From positions 310,001-374,000 of the forward strand of contig NZ_JBBYXL010000004.1 of the NCBI RefSeq assembly GCF_039655865.1: 64,000 bases of DNA, read 5' to 3'. How positions within the stretch are numbered: the stretch's first letter is position 1; every line of letters begins with the position of its first letter. Below the pieces are notes generated by a model that saw only the letters and a program-made list of their open reading frames with translations, was not told where the DNA came from and did not search any database. The translations under genes and the position numbers were made by a program. This DNA comes from Prosthecobacter sp. SYSU 5D2 (GTDB lineage Bacteria; Verrucomicrobiota; Verrucomicrobiia; Verrucomicrobiales; Verrucomicrobiaceae). Positions 25,284 through 34,356 of the stretch are shown here, one piece after another.

Positions 25284-27992
25284 TCACCTTCCGCCAGGCC
25301 GGCTGAAAATGGAGGGCAGCCGCCTCGGCTCATCTTTCGTAGGCGGCGGATTGTCTCCAGCGATCCTCTCCGCATCCCGCAGAGCTTCCGCACTCGGCGG
25401 GGCGCGCTCCTCCGTCTTCCGGTTCCCGCTCAGCAGTTGGGACTTCCATTGGGTGTCACTGATGGAGCCAGTGCCATGGTATTCCAGCAGCTCGCTGAAA
25501 GGCCGCAAAACCAGCCCCGGCAGCCCCCTCACCCGCACTTGCGCGCTCAGGTCCACCGCATCCCGAATGAAGTCCACGCGCCCGTCCAGGGCGATCTTGA
25601 ACACACTCGTCAGCGCTTCAAAGTTTTTGCTGATCACAAACCCGTCCGCCACTTCAAAGGTGCAGTTCGCCTCCTTCGCCACGTTATATCCTTTGATCTG
25701 TCCCGGCAGCAGGCTCCCCAGCAGCGGCGTCAGCGGTCCCAGGATCGGCACCTCATACAGGTTCCCGTTCAGGATGATGCCCACTCCCCCGCCTTTCAGC
25801 GCCATCCAGTCATTCATTCTCCCTGCAAACTTAAAATGTCCCGTGATGTCCCCCTCCGTTTCATTGGTCTTGGAATAGATTTGCACAAAGCGCGGAAAGC
25901 TCACGCCATCCACCCTCAGCTCCCCTTCATACGGTTGTGGATTGGACCTTTCATTCACCATTCCCTTCAGTGAAAACGCACCGCCCAAAAGGGACGAACG
26001 GATGTCAAAGGAAGTGTCGCTGCCCCGGCTGGACACGTCTGCTGTCACCTGGTCAAACGGCACCTTCTTGCCAAACAGCTCGTATGGAAACTGCCCCGCC
26101 TTCACCTGCACCGTAAAGTCATTCGTCCCCGGCTCCAGATCCACATTTCCCTTCGCGCTCATCGCCTTGCCGAACAATGTCCCCCGGATGTCAAAACTCA
26201 TGTCAAAGCCTTTGAACGCCAGGTCTCCCTGCGGAGCAGAGATCAGGTAATCTTCATCCCACAATACATACCTGCCCGTACCAGACGGATGCCGGAATTT
26301 CACCGTGAAGTCACTCCGCTTCGGATCCTTGTGATAGATCACCCCGTCCATCTCCACCTCCGTCGTGACCGGCAGCCGGTACTTGGCGATGATTGCCGCC
26401 GTCTTCGGCGCAAAGCAGCTCGTCACCTCCACCGGATTCAGCTTCGTCTTTACGCCGTCCAGCTTTACCCATTTTTCCTCATCATTCACCTCCACATGGG
26501 CGACCTCTCCAACTCCTTCCGCCCGTTGCAGCTTCGCGTTCCGAAAATGCTGCACCCGGCCCTGAAATTCAACATCTGACTGAATTCTCACCATCTCCAC
26601 GCCCCGGTAGCTGAAGTTGCGCAGATCTCCCCTTCCCCGGTTCAGGCATTGTTGCAAATCTGCCTCCGGTCCGGCTCCCTCCAGTTCAAAATAGATGCTG
26701 GACTTCGGGTTGAACTGAAACCGGCTGATGATCTCCCGCGTCTGCTGCATCTTCGCAAACGGCAGGAACGCATTTGGATCCATCCTCAGCACCGCCTTGT
26801 AGCGGAATCCCTTCTCATCATGAGACATCGCTTGGGCAGAAAGCGTCCCCGTCTCATGCTTCAGAACCAGGTCCCGCACATACACACCTTCCGGTGCCAC
26901 GCCGATGTTCGCCTCCAGCCCGTTGAAAACGGCCCCACGGGTACTGAAACGACCGCAGTCCAGGCTGCCCGTGGCCAATACCGGCCGCTTTCCTTGGGCC
27001 AGAGGCCCATCCACATACCACACCCCGTTCATCGCCAGGTGCGGCGTCCCGTAGAACACCACCTCCCGCAGATTGTCATTGTTTAAAAAGGCCTGCGCCA
27101 GGCCCGGCAGGTCCGCGCTGGAGGTCATCTGGAAGCGCAGTTCCGGTGTGCCCATCTGCCAGGTGGCGCTCGCATTCACCTGCCCAGTCGGGTCCTTCAC
27201 CAACAGTCGCGTCAGGTCAATCAGTCCCGCCTTGTACTCCGCCTCCGCCAGCAGTTCCTCGCATACATAGCTCCCATAGCGCAGACCGGAAGCTTCAAAA
27301 AACAGTCTGGCAGACAGCTCCTGCGGCCGTTCCAGCTCACCGTTTACCTCCAGCCTGATCTCAGGCGGCCTGGCAAACTGGAACCGGTTCAGCCAGTCCA
27401 CCCCGCGCTGAATCCGCCGGTGATGTGCGTTGAGCAGCTTGATCTGCTCCGTCACAGACAGGCTGTTCAGCTTCGGTTTCGACGGTTCATTGGGGTCACG
27501 CCCCGGCAGCGTCAGCAGGCCCGTCACACTGAGATGAATCCCGGACAGAGTCCACTCCGCCTGCCTCACCTCCAGCACCCCGTCCCGCAGAAAGGCCCGT
27601 GCGCTCAGGTCCTCCAGCTGGATCAGCGTTTGCATTCCATCCGGATCCTGCACCGGCAGGGACACGCTCGCATGACTGAGCTCCAGGCCGTCCACCACGA
27701 ACATCTTGTCCAGCAGCTTGCCGTAATCAAAATCCAGGTTCAGCCGGTCCACCGTCGCCAGTACATGCTGCCGGTCCTCCCCCGTATAGACCCGCACCTC
27801 CCGTGCGATCAGTCCGCCAAAAGGATTCAGCATCAGCCTTTCCAGGTCCAGATGCAGCCCGCGATCTGCCAGCTGCCCCATAATAAACTCCCGCCACTGC
27901 CGGGAAAACGACTCCGACCCTGCATACAGCAGCCCGCCCAGCATGGCACTGGCCAGGCAGAGCTTGAACACGCGTCGCAGCATCCTCTTCAT
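25284..27992 (-). CDS. AsmA-like / TamB-type envelope protein
   Basis: About 902 residues from the ATG at 27992 (MKRMLRRVFKLCLASAMLGGLLYAG), which gives one N-terminal transmembrane anchor. An in-frame start 45 codons upstream lacks such a signal. The long remainder is built of repeating beta-strand-rich stretches such as LHLDLERLMLNPFGGLIAREVRVY and VDGLELSHASVSLPVQDPDG, the hallmark of AsmA-family proteins. The C-terminus has the AsmA-type ILGPLTPLLGSLLPGQIKGYNVAKEANCTF, VRGLPGLVLRPFSELLEYHGTGSISDTQW segments (summarised). Family members bridge the periplasm and help lipid transport to the outer membrane. The gene starts 153 bp from the divergent membrane-protein gene. Confidence 0.82.
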   Translation of the reverse strand: MKRMLRRVFKLCLASAMLGGLLYAGSESFSRQWREFIMGQLADRGLHLDLERLMLNPFGGLIAREVRVYTGEDRQHVLATVDRLNLDFDYGKLLDKMFVVDGLELSHASVSLPVQDPDGMQTLIQLEDLSARAFLRDGVLEVRQAEWTLSGIHLSVTGLLTLPGRDPNEPSKPKLNSLSVTEQIKLLNAHHRRIQRGVDWLNRFQFARPPEIRLEVNGELERPQELSARLFFEASGLRYGSYVCEELLAEAEYKAGLIDLTRLLVKDPTGQVNASATWQMGTPELRFQMTSSADLPGLAQAFLNNDNLREVVFYGTPHLAMNGVWYVDGPLAQGKRPVLATGSLDCGRFSTRGAVFNGLEANIGVAPEGVYVRDLVLKHETGTLSAQAMSHDEKGFRYKAVLRMDPNAFLPFAKMQQTREIISRFQFNPKSSIYFELEGAGPEADLQQCLNRGRGDLRNFSYRGVEMVRIQSDVEFQGRVQHFRNAKLQRAEGVGEVAHVEVNDEEKWVKLDGVKTKLNPVEVTSCFAPKTAAIIAKYRLPVTTEVEMDGVIYHKDPKRSDFTVKFRHPSGTGRYVLWDEDYLISAPQGDLAFKGFDMSFDIRGTLFGKAMSAKGNVDLEPGTNDFTVQVKAGQFPYELFGKKVPFDQVTADVSSRGSDTSFDIRSSLLGGAFSLKGMVNERSNPQPYEGELRVDGVSFPRFVQIYSKTNETEGDITGHFKFAGRMNDWMALKGGGVGIILNGNLYEVPILGPLTPLLGSLLPGQIKGYNVAKEANCTFEVADGFVISKNFEALTSVFKIALDGRVDFIRDAVDLSAQVRVRGLPGLVLRPFSELLEYHGTGSISDTQWKSQLLSGNRKTEERAPPSAEALRDAERIAGDNPPPTKDEPRRLPSIFSRPGGR

Positions 27993-28144
27993 CAATGCCC
28001 AAGCTAACCTCCATCCGGCCCATGACAAGGCCCAGGAATCAAGCGAAAACCTGATTCCTCCTTTTTCGCACAGTCTGTGTATTCTGCAGTTGCGCCTTTT
28101 CCCCGTTGCCGCGCCCGCTCTCTTCATGGAGCTTTCCGGCCCGA

Positions 28145-29455
28145 ATGCGAGAGTCCACCTACATCCATGCTTCCCGCGCCAGCCGTGTCATCACCCGCTG
28201 GCGGGGCTTGGGAGCCATCCTCGCCGTCGCCTTTTACAGCCTCTTTTTTGCCGCGCATCAGCAGCTTCAGGACACCCCTGTTTACCTGCGTGATTCCGTT
28301 CTTTTCGCCGCCAAAACCCAGACCGTCTTCAACAGTCTCACGGCCTCCCGCACGGAAGACCACCGTGGCATTGGCGCGGAGCATCCCGCCTTTACCCTGC
28401 TCCACCATGCCCCGGCCCAGGCCCTCATCCGGGGCTGGCAGTTCTTGGGAAAGGACCCAGTGCGCGCCCGCAAGCACGGCATCGCCCTGCTCACCAGCCT
28501 AGCCGGGGCGCTCATCGTCGTCATGGTTTACCATGCCCTGCTATGGAGCAGCGTCGCCTCCCTCCGGTCTATCCTCCTCGCCACCGCCTGCGGGGCTGGC
28601 ACCTGCCTGTGGATCACCGCACCTCTGCCGGAGGTCTGGATCTTCGCCGGGCTCGGTGTGGCAGCGCTCGCGGCCGTCACCGCCCGGGGCACACTCTCTC
28701 CCTGGTGGCTGCACCTCATCGTTGCTGTTTATGCCATCAGTTGTTTCATTGGCAATGTCATCCCCGTTCTCCTGCTCGCCATCGCCCGCTGTGCCCAGGA
28801 GAGCACGCTGCACCAGCGATTCACCCCGCAGCCCCTGCTCATCGCCCTCGCCGCCCTTCCTCTCACCTTCGGACTGGCCAACCTTCAGCGCGTCATTTAT
28901 CCCCTCTCCCCACCCCTGCCTGCCAGCCTGCTCACCTGGAAGATTCCGGACGCCTCCTGGTCCCCCATTATGGAAAACGCCGGCCTCGCCTCCCGTGAGG
29001 TTTTCCTGTCCAATCTCGTCGCGCCCCGCGCCGTCGCCACTGAGCCTGACCCCACCTTTGGCAACCGCCGCCGGGTGGTCCTGTCCGAGGCCTCCTGGTC
29101 ACGGCTGGACGTCCAAAAAGGCATCGGCGCCGCCTGGCTGCTCCTTCTCTCGCTCGCCTTCGCAGGCCTCGTCTGGCGCGCCCAGCTGGATCCCTACGCT
29201 CTGGGCATCATCGCCATTATCGTCTGGTTTCTCGCCGCCCTGCCCTGGTATGGCCATCCTGACCGCCTGCTCCTGCTCGCCTGCCTGTGGACCCCCGCCG
29301 TCGTCATCGCCACCGGCCTCGGCCTTGAGCGCAGCCTGGAGCACTGGCCGAAAATCAAGCTTCCCATCACCCTCCTCCTCATCGCCTTTGTCACCGCGCA
29401 GCTCACCAAAAACTGGCGCTTCATCCAGGAAGCTATCACCCAGGTGCGCCTTTAA
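28145..29455 (+). CDS. Polytopic membrane protein, possible glycosyltransferase-39/PMT-like
   Basis: About 436 residues from the ATG at 28145 (MRESTYIHASRASRV); the ATG 13 codons upstream is possible. Roughly ten to eleven hydrophobic helices are visible (ILAVAFYSLFFAAHQQL, IALLTSLAGALIVVMVYHALL, VWIFAGLGVAALAAVTARG, LIVAVYAISCFIGNVIPVLLLAIA, ALGIIAIIVWFLAALPW, VVIATGLGLE, LPITLLLIAFVTAQL). An extracytoplasmic loop after helix 1 contains RTEDHRGIGAEHPAF. Layout and length resemble lipid-linked-sugar glycosyltransferases or oligosaccharide mannosyl-transferase-like proteins, but no diagnostic DD/DE motif is clear. Function is not assigned. Confidence 0.78.
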   Translation: MRESTYIHASRASRVITRWRGLGAILAVAFYSLFFAAHQQLQDTPVYLRDSVLFAAKTQTVFNSLTASRTEDHRGIGAEHPAFTLLHHAPAQALIRGWQFLGKDPVRARKHGIALLTSLAGALIVVMVYHALLWSSVASLRSILLATACGAGTCLWITAPLPEVWIFAGLGVAALAAVTARGTLSPWWLHLIVAVYAISCFIGNVIPVLLLAIARCAQESTLHQRFTPQPLLIALAALPLTFGLANLQRVIYPLSPPLPASLLTWKIPDASWSPIMENAGLASREVFLSNLVAPRAVATEPDPTFGNRRRVVLSEASWSRLDVQKGIGAAWLLLLSLAFAGLVWRAQLDPYALGIIAIIVWFLAALPWYGHPDRLLLLACLWTPAVVIATGLGLERSLEHWPKIKLPITLLLIAFVTAQLTKNWRFIQEAITQVRL

Positions 29456-29573
29456 CCGCTGTGAAATTTCGAAATCTCTCCCCCGTCCAAATCATAAATC
29501 ACAAGTCATAAATCATAAATACTAACCCCTTGCATCCCCGGTCTCCCCGTCCAAATCCACCCTCACACTTTTC

Positions 29574-31589
29574 ATGAGCGGATTCACAGGCACTCTTAAC
29601 CCCCAGCAGCGCGAAGCGGCGACACATATCCACGGCCCCCTCCTCATCCTGGCCGGGGCCGGGACCGGGAAAACGCGCGTGGTCACCGCGCGCATCGCCC
29701 ACATGGTCAATGAGGGCATCAAGCCGGAAAACATCCTGTCCGTCACCTTCACCAACAAGGCCGCCGCTGAAATGCGCGAGCGTGTGAAGGACATGGTCCG
29801 CGGCTCCGCCGGGAAAAAGGTCGTTCTCGGCACCTTCCACGCCTTTTGTGCCAAGCTCCTGCGCGAGTTTGCCGAATACGTGGGCTATAAAAAGAACTTC
29901 GTCATCTATTCCCAGGGCGACCAAATCAGCCTCATGAAGCGGGTCCTCAAGGGCCTGCTCATCAAGGAGGAAAACATGGATCCGCAGGTAGCCCTTTCCC
30001 GCATCAGCAAGGCCAAAAACAACGACGAAGACCTGGGCGATCCCACCAAGGACCTCATCCCAGCCGTCGCTGAAAAGTACGCCGAGGAGATGCGCGCACT
30101 GAATGCCATGGACTTCGACGACCTCCTCTGCCTGGGGGTCAAGCTGCTGGAGGACAATGCCGAGGTGCGCGAGATCCTGCATCAGCGCCACAAGTACATC
30201 ATGGTGGATGAGTTTCAGGACACCAACTCCCTGCAGATGCGCCTCCTCCGCGCCCTAACCCCGCCCCCATACAACGTCTGCGTTGTGGGCGATGACGACC
30301 AGTCCATCTATGGCTGGCGCGGTGCCGAGATCACCAACATCACCGAGTTCGAAAACTTCTTTCCCAACCCCACCGTCGTCAAGCTGGAGGAAAACTACCG
30401 CTCCACCACCCCCATCCTCCATACCGCCAACAGCCTCATCACCAACAACATTGGCCGCCGGGTCAAGACCCTGTGGAGCCGCAACAAAGGCAACGACCTC
30501 GTCCGCCTCATCGCCACCGAGGAAGACCTGGAGGAGGCCGAGATGATTTCCAAGGAGGTCGAGACCGCCTATTACTCCAACAAAGAACCCTGGGAATCCT
30601 TCGCGGTCCTTTTCCGCACCAACGACCAGAGCCGCATCCTCGAGCAGGCTTTCCGCAAACGCAAAATCCCCTACCGCGTCGTCGGCGCCCGCAGTTTCTT
30701 CGACCGGCGCGAAATCAAGGACACGCTCAGCTACCTCACCGTCCTGCATAACCCGCACGATGACATCGCCCTGCTGCGCATCTTGAACACCCCTTCACGC
30801 GGCATTGGCAATACCACCGCCGAGCTGGCCCGCGACCGCAGCATGGAAAAGCAGTACAGCATCTGGGTGGCCCTGTGTGATCCCGACTTCCTGCGCCAGC
30901 TTCCTGAAAAAGCCCGCACCGCCGTCCGCACCTTCACCGACATCATTTCCAAATACTCCGCCTCCGCTTCCACCACTGGCAGCCAGGGCACCGATCTCGT
31001 CACCATGACCGAGGCCCTCCTCAAGGAAGTGGAGTACATGGAGTATCTGCAAAAGCTCTCCAAAAAGCCTGAGGAGTTTCATGCCTGGGAGCACGGCCTG
31101 GCCGAATTCCTGACCCAGATGAGCAACTATCAGGAGCGCAACCGCAAGGACGGACTGGCCGGTTTCCTGGATGAAATCTCCCTCAATGACGAGCGGGAGG
31201 ACAAGGATGACATCGAAAAGAAAAAGGGCGTCTGCCTCATCACCCTGCATGCCAGCAAAGGCCTCGAATTTCCCATCGTTTACCTTCCCGGCCTGGAAAA
31301 AGGCATCCTGCCGCACAAGCGCAGCTACGATGAAAACCGCGTGGATGAAGAGCGCCGTCTTTTTTACGTCGGCATCACCCGCGCCCGCCTCCGCCTAACA
31401 ATAAGTTACGTAAGATACCGCACCAAATGGGGCCAGCGCCAGGCCGAGCTGCCCAGTCCCTTCCTGGACGAGCTGGACCGCACCTACGTGGACGAGATGG
31501 ACTACACCAAGCACATGAAAGAGGCACCCTCAGTCGAAGAAACCACCAACCTCTTCGCCGGCCTCAAAGCGATGCTAAAGCAGGAATAG
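29574..31589 (+). CDS. UvrD/Rep family ATP-dependent 3'-5' DNA helicase
   Basis: 671 residues of superfamily 1A. Motifs in order: Q-motif LNPQQREAA, Walker A GAGTGKT (28-34), Ia TFTNKAAAEMRERV, II DEFQDTN, III VVGDDDQSIYGWRGA, IV FRTNDQSRILEQAFRKRKIPYRVVG, V ITLHASKGLEFPIVYLPG and VI EERRLFYVGITRAR. DDDQ in motif III is more Rep-like than UvrD/PcrA-like. Such enzymes translocate 3'-5' on single-stranded DNA, assisting replication restart and repair. In motif VI region codons 31395-31418 use an unusual cluster of rare-looking codons. A single hairpin repeat copy begins two bases after the stop. Confidence 0.96.
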   Translation: MSGFTGTLNPQQREAATHIHGPLLILAGAGTGKTRVVTARIAHMVNEGIKPENILSVTFTNKAAAEMRERVKDMVRGSAGKKVVLGTFHAFCAKLLREFAEYVGYKKNFVIYSQGDQISLMKRVLKGLLIKEENMDPQVALSRISKAKNNDEDLGDPTKDLIPAVAEKYAEEMRALNAMDFDDLLCLGVKLLEDNAEVREILHQRHKYIMVDEFQDTNSLQMRLLRALTPPPYNVCVVGDDDQSIYGWRGAEITNITEFENFFPNPTVVKLEENYRSTTPILHTANSLITNNIGRRVKTLWSRNKGNDLVRLIATEEDLEEAEMISKEVETAYYSNKEPWESFAVLFRTNDQSRILEQAFRKRKIPYRVVGARSFFDRREIKDTLSYLTVLHNPHDDIALLRILNTPSRGIGNTTAELARDRSMEKQYSIWVALCDPDFLRQLPEKARTAVRTFTDIISKYSASASTTGSQGTDLVTMTEALLKEVEYMEYLQKLSKKPEEFHAWEHGLAEFLTQMSNYQERNRKDGLAGFLDEISLNDEREDKDDIEKKKGVCLITLHASKGLEFPIVYLPGLEKGILPHKRSYDENRVDEERRLFYVGITRARLRLTISYVRYRTKWGQRQAELPSPFLDELDRTYVDEMDYTKHMKEAPSVEETTNLFAGLKAMLKQE

Positions 31590-31590
31590 A

Positions 31591-31616
31591 CTGTACTCAT
31601 CACTGTCCCAGTGATG
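31591..31616. repeat. Third copy of the hairpin repeat, after the Rep/UvrD gene
   Basis: CTGTAC followed by T and CATCACTG-TCC-CAGTGATG. It matches the 16088 copy at 22 of 26 positions. Two of the four differences exchange a C-G pair for a G-C pair in the stem, so the hairpin is preserved. It begins one base after the helicase stop codon (TAG, 31587-31589). It may act as a transcript-end or mRNA-stabilising hairpin. Confidence 0.7.
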
Positions 31617-31678
31617 GGATCCCGTCTCTGCCTTCCGCCACCCACCCACATCACAAAACATCCACCACCCATCCCCTC

Positions 31679-32665
31679 CTACAACCCGTAATCCCCTTCC
31701 GCCATGACCGTATGCTTGACCATCCGCTTCATGGACGGCGGACTGAGGTGAAAGTGGCAGACATCCACCTCATCCTTTTTGACCCCAGGAACATCCGCCC
31801 AACGCGAATCCTGGGGAAAGCTCATGAGGGAAAGCAGCACCGCAGGCGGCCCCGGCAAGGTGATTTTCTTCCGCACCAAAGCTCCCACCATCGCCTCCAG
31901 TTCCCCATCATCAGCTTCCGTGGAAAAAGCTTCCAGCAGTGACCACCAGGTCAGTCCCTGGCGGCTTTTGGGAGTCAGCCAGAGATAGGAGCTCAGCGTG
32001 CCTTCAGCATCCACCACTCCCACAAACTGATGCTGCCGGGAGGGCGATGCGCCATACCAGCGCAGCCCCTCCGGTGTGATCCATTTTTCCAGCCTGTCCT
32101 CCCACTGCCACGCGCGCACCAGGCGCTTCACCTCATGCACATCCGTCGTGATGCGTCGGCCCGCAGGCAGACGCGGCCAGGGGCGGCCTTTCACCCTGGC
32201 CAGTGCCCTGCCCGCCAGCCCCATCGGCACAAGCACACGGCGGGCCTTCAATTCCCCATGCCAGCCCACGCGTGTGATGATGGCCTGCACCTCAGCACTC
32301 GGTGTCGTATCCAGCAGCAAATAAGTTTTGGCCAGCCTTTGCAAATGCATGGCCATGGGCACCGCCGCATTGCGATGTTCCGGGGCGATGACCCAGCTCG
32401 TCGCAATCAACGCCGGCATTCTTTCTCCCTGACTGGCATAGTCTGCCGGAATGATGCCCAGAAATCCGGCCAGCCCATTCTCATGGCGCAGGACCCAGCC
32501 CTGATGCGGGATGTCACTCACAGAAGGATTTTGATCCCACCAGTGCGCCATCCGCTGCGGCCAGTATGCCGACCGTGGATCATCAGCAAACTGCCCTCGG
32601 AGAAACAGGATCAGCTCTTCCCTGGCACTCGGGCTGTCCACATAAGGCTCGACTCGGCATGGCAT
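31679..32665 (-). CDS. GNAT-like acyltransferase-fold protein
   Basis: A 328-residue protein without signal peptide. The N-terminal half looks like a GNAT domain: DDPRSAYWPQRMAHWW, GWVLRHENGLAGFLGIIPADY (beta4-like strand) and TSWVIAPEHRNAAVPMAMHLQRLAK, where the pyrophosphate-binding region of GNAT enzymes would be, though the canonical R/QxxGxG/A is not perfect. The C-terminal half (VHEVKRLVRAWQWEDRLEKWITPEGLRWYG..., SLMSFPQDSRWADVPG) may be a second, degenerate GNAT unit. It follows the ferritin-like gene by 52 bp on the same strand. The acceptor substrate is unknown; GNAT assignment is moderate. Confidence 0.7.
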   Translation of the reverse strand: MPCRVEPYVDSPSAREELILFLRGQFADDPRSAYWPQRMAHWWDQNPSVSDIPHQGWVLRHENGLAGFLGIIPADYASQGERMPALIATSWVIAPEHRNAAVPMAMHLQRLAKTYLLLDTTPSAEVQAIITRVGWHGELKARRVLVPMGLAGRALARVKGRPWPRLPAGRRITTDVHEVKRLVRAWQWEDRLEKWITPEGLRWYGASPSRQHQFVGVVDAEGTLSSYLWLTPKSRQGLTWWSLLEAFSTEADDGELEAMVGALVRKKITLPGPPAVLLSLMSFPQDSRWADVPGVKKDEVDVCHFHLSPPSMKRMVKHTVMAEGDYGL

Positions 32666-32717
32666 TCCATAAGGTATGCCAGCCGGAAGCGTCTTGGCAA
32701 ATACTCAAGCATTACGA

Positions 32718-34154
32718 TCAAGCGCTGGCCGCCAGTTTTTCCAAGTCCGCCCTTGTGGTTTCATAGGTCGTTGCAAAGTCCAGCGCCGCCGGGTCCGGCC
32801 GGAGGCCCTGCCTTTCACAGAAGCTCTGATACAGGCCCGGCCACCAGTTTCGATGTGTCGTCTTCCCCTCCTCCTTCCACGCGCTCCAGTTGCTCAGCAC
32901 CTTGCTCCAGCAGGCACTGCCAAAGTCGATGGCCTCCTTCTGATCGCCAAAGGCGCTGACATACCAGTCCCGGCCGATGCGGGCATGCAGCACCTCATCC
33001 GCCCAGTCGTAGTCCTGGAACAGCTTGCTCAGCGCATCGCCGGAATCCGCCCCCACCTCCCATTCAAAGCGCTTGCCCGTCTTGGTCATAAGCCCCTGCT
33101 CGATGAAATAAAGCACCGCATGCCGCTCCCAGGGCTGAAGCTGGGTGTTCAGCCCCAGTGACCAGGTGAAGTTCACCATCACATGCTTGGGCCAGTCAAT
33201 GCCCAGCTTCACAAACCCCACCTCGCCCATCATGGCGTGCCGGGCTTCGTCCCAGAGCTGCCGGGTCATGTCTTTGTAATATCCCCAGGGCTTCTGAGGC
33301 GTCTCCGTCAGGATCGTTGCCATCATCTCCGGCACATCAATCTCGCGCAGCCGCTTGTAATACATCATCAGCGTCTTATCCCGGCTCTGGAAACGCGGGT
33401 CATACAGGAACTCTTCTGCATGGACGCCCATGTTATACGGGTCAGGAAAACGCTCATCACGCTTCGGCACCTTGTCATGGACAAAGGCTTGGCCGCTGTA
33501 TCTGAAGATGTCCTCATCCTTCAACGGCATCCGCTCTTGAGAGCCGTCCAAATCCCCCGCCGCATCCAGCAGCGCCTGCAGCAGACTGGTCCAGTCCGCC
33601 ATGACCTGCTTCTGCCCGGCATCCACCAGGCACCCAACCGCTTTCTTCCCATATTCCACCACCTCTTCCATTTCCACAGTTGCAAAGCGGCAGATGCGCA
33701 GGCTCGGGTGGTCGCTCAGAGGATTCGTCTGCTGGACATGCCGCTTCAGTCCCCTTAGCAGCGCCGGGAAGGCATATTCATAGATTCCGGTCAGCAATTC
33801 CTCGGTGGTGGGTGCATTCTGGATTTCATTAAAAAAGGTTTCCAAATGCGGATCCGGGATCTTTTCCAGTCCCAGAGGCGGCGTTCGCATCTCCGCCACC
33901 CTCTCCCGCATGGCCGTGCAGTGCTCCGCGCAGTAATGACTGTGCAGGCTAAATGCCATCTTCAGCTCATACACCGGCTCTGCCGTCAGCCGGGCCTGAA
34001 GGATCTGCATCAGGCGTTTGAGGGCAAAGTGATAACGCTTGATGCGGTCCACACTCTCATCCACACCCAGCCCAGGCTGGGCGGCCTCTTCAAACGAAGC
34101 CAGGCCCGCCAGCGGAGGCAGGTTGCGATAGGGGGAATAAGAAAAATCGCTCAT
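32718..34154 (-). CDS. Ferritin-like diiron-type protein of unknown function
   Basis: About 478 residues from the ATG at 34154 (MSDFSYSPYRNLPPLAGL). An in-frame start 28 codons upstream gives a poor hydrophobic leader. The sequence is strongly helical with E/H pairs suited to a diiron or other dimetal four-helix bundle: HYCAEHCTAMRERVAEMR (~residue 80), DEARHAMMGE (ExxH, ~340) and DWADEVLHARIGRDW (ExxH, ~410). The region between has IYEYAFPALLRGLKRHVQ and FATVEMEEVVEYGKKAV. This helix/ExxH spacing is that of ferritin-like proteins, but the protein is much longer than ferritins or rubrerythrins. No named family was recognised. It is divergent from the 34357 gene across an AT-rich region. Confidence 0.72.
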   Translation of the reverse strand: MSDFSYSPYRNLPPLAGLASFEEAAQPGLGVDESVDRIKRYHFALKRLMQILQARLTAEPVYELKMAFSLHSHYCAEHCTAMRERVAEMRTPPLGLEKIPDPHLETFFNEIQNAPTTEELLTGIYEYAFPALLRGLKRHVQQTNPLSDHPSLRICRFATVEMEEVVEYGKKAVGCLVDAGQKQVMADWTSLLQALLDAAGDLDGSQERMPLKDEDIFRYSGQAFVHDKVPKRDERFPDPYNMGVHAEEFLYDPRFQSRDKTLMMYYKRLREIDVPEMMATILTETPQKPWGYYKDMTRQLWDEARHAMMGEVGFVKLGIDWPKHVMVNFTWSLGLNTQLQPWERHAVLYFIEQGLMTKTGKRFEWEVGADSGDALSKLFQDYDWADEVLHARIGRDWYVSAFGDQKEAIDFGSACWSKVLSNWSAWKEEGKTTHRNWWPGLYQSFCERQGLRPDPAALDFATTYETTRADLEKLAASA

Positions 34155-34308
34155 GATTGCATTTTCGCCTCGCAACCCGGCTTGGCACAAGCACAAGTCA
34201 AAAACCACGAACAAGCAGGCAATTTTCACCAATCCCAACTTGCCAGGCGGGCCACACGTCTTTCATCTCCTGCAAATCCAATGAAAATCGTTGTGATTAG
34301 TATATTAA

Positions 34309-34345
34309 TTTTGAAATTTATGGAATGAGTGTCTAAATTTCAAAA
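34309..34345. promoter_or_regulatory. Perfect 12-bp inverted repeat, candidate operator or 5' hairpin
   Basis: TTTTGAAATTTA (34309-34320) and its exact reverse complement TAAATTTCAAAA (34334-34345) are separated by 13 bp. The repeat lies in a short, unusually AT-rich stretch between divergent genes and ends 11 bp before the ATG at 34357. It could bind a dimeric regulator or form a hairpin in the 5' leader. Confidence 0.6.
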
Positions 34346-34356
34346 AGTTATAACGC

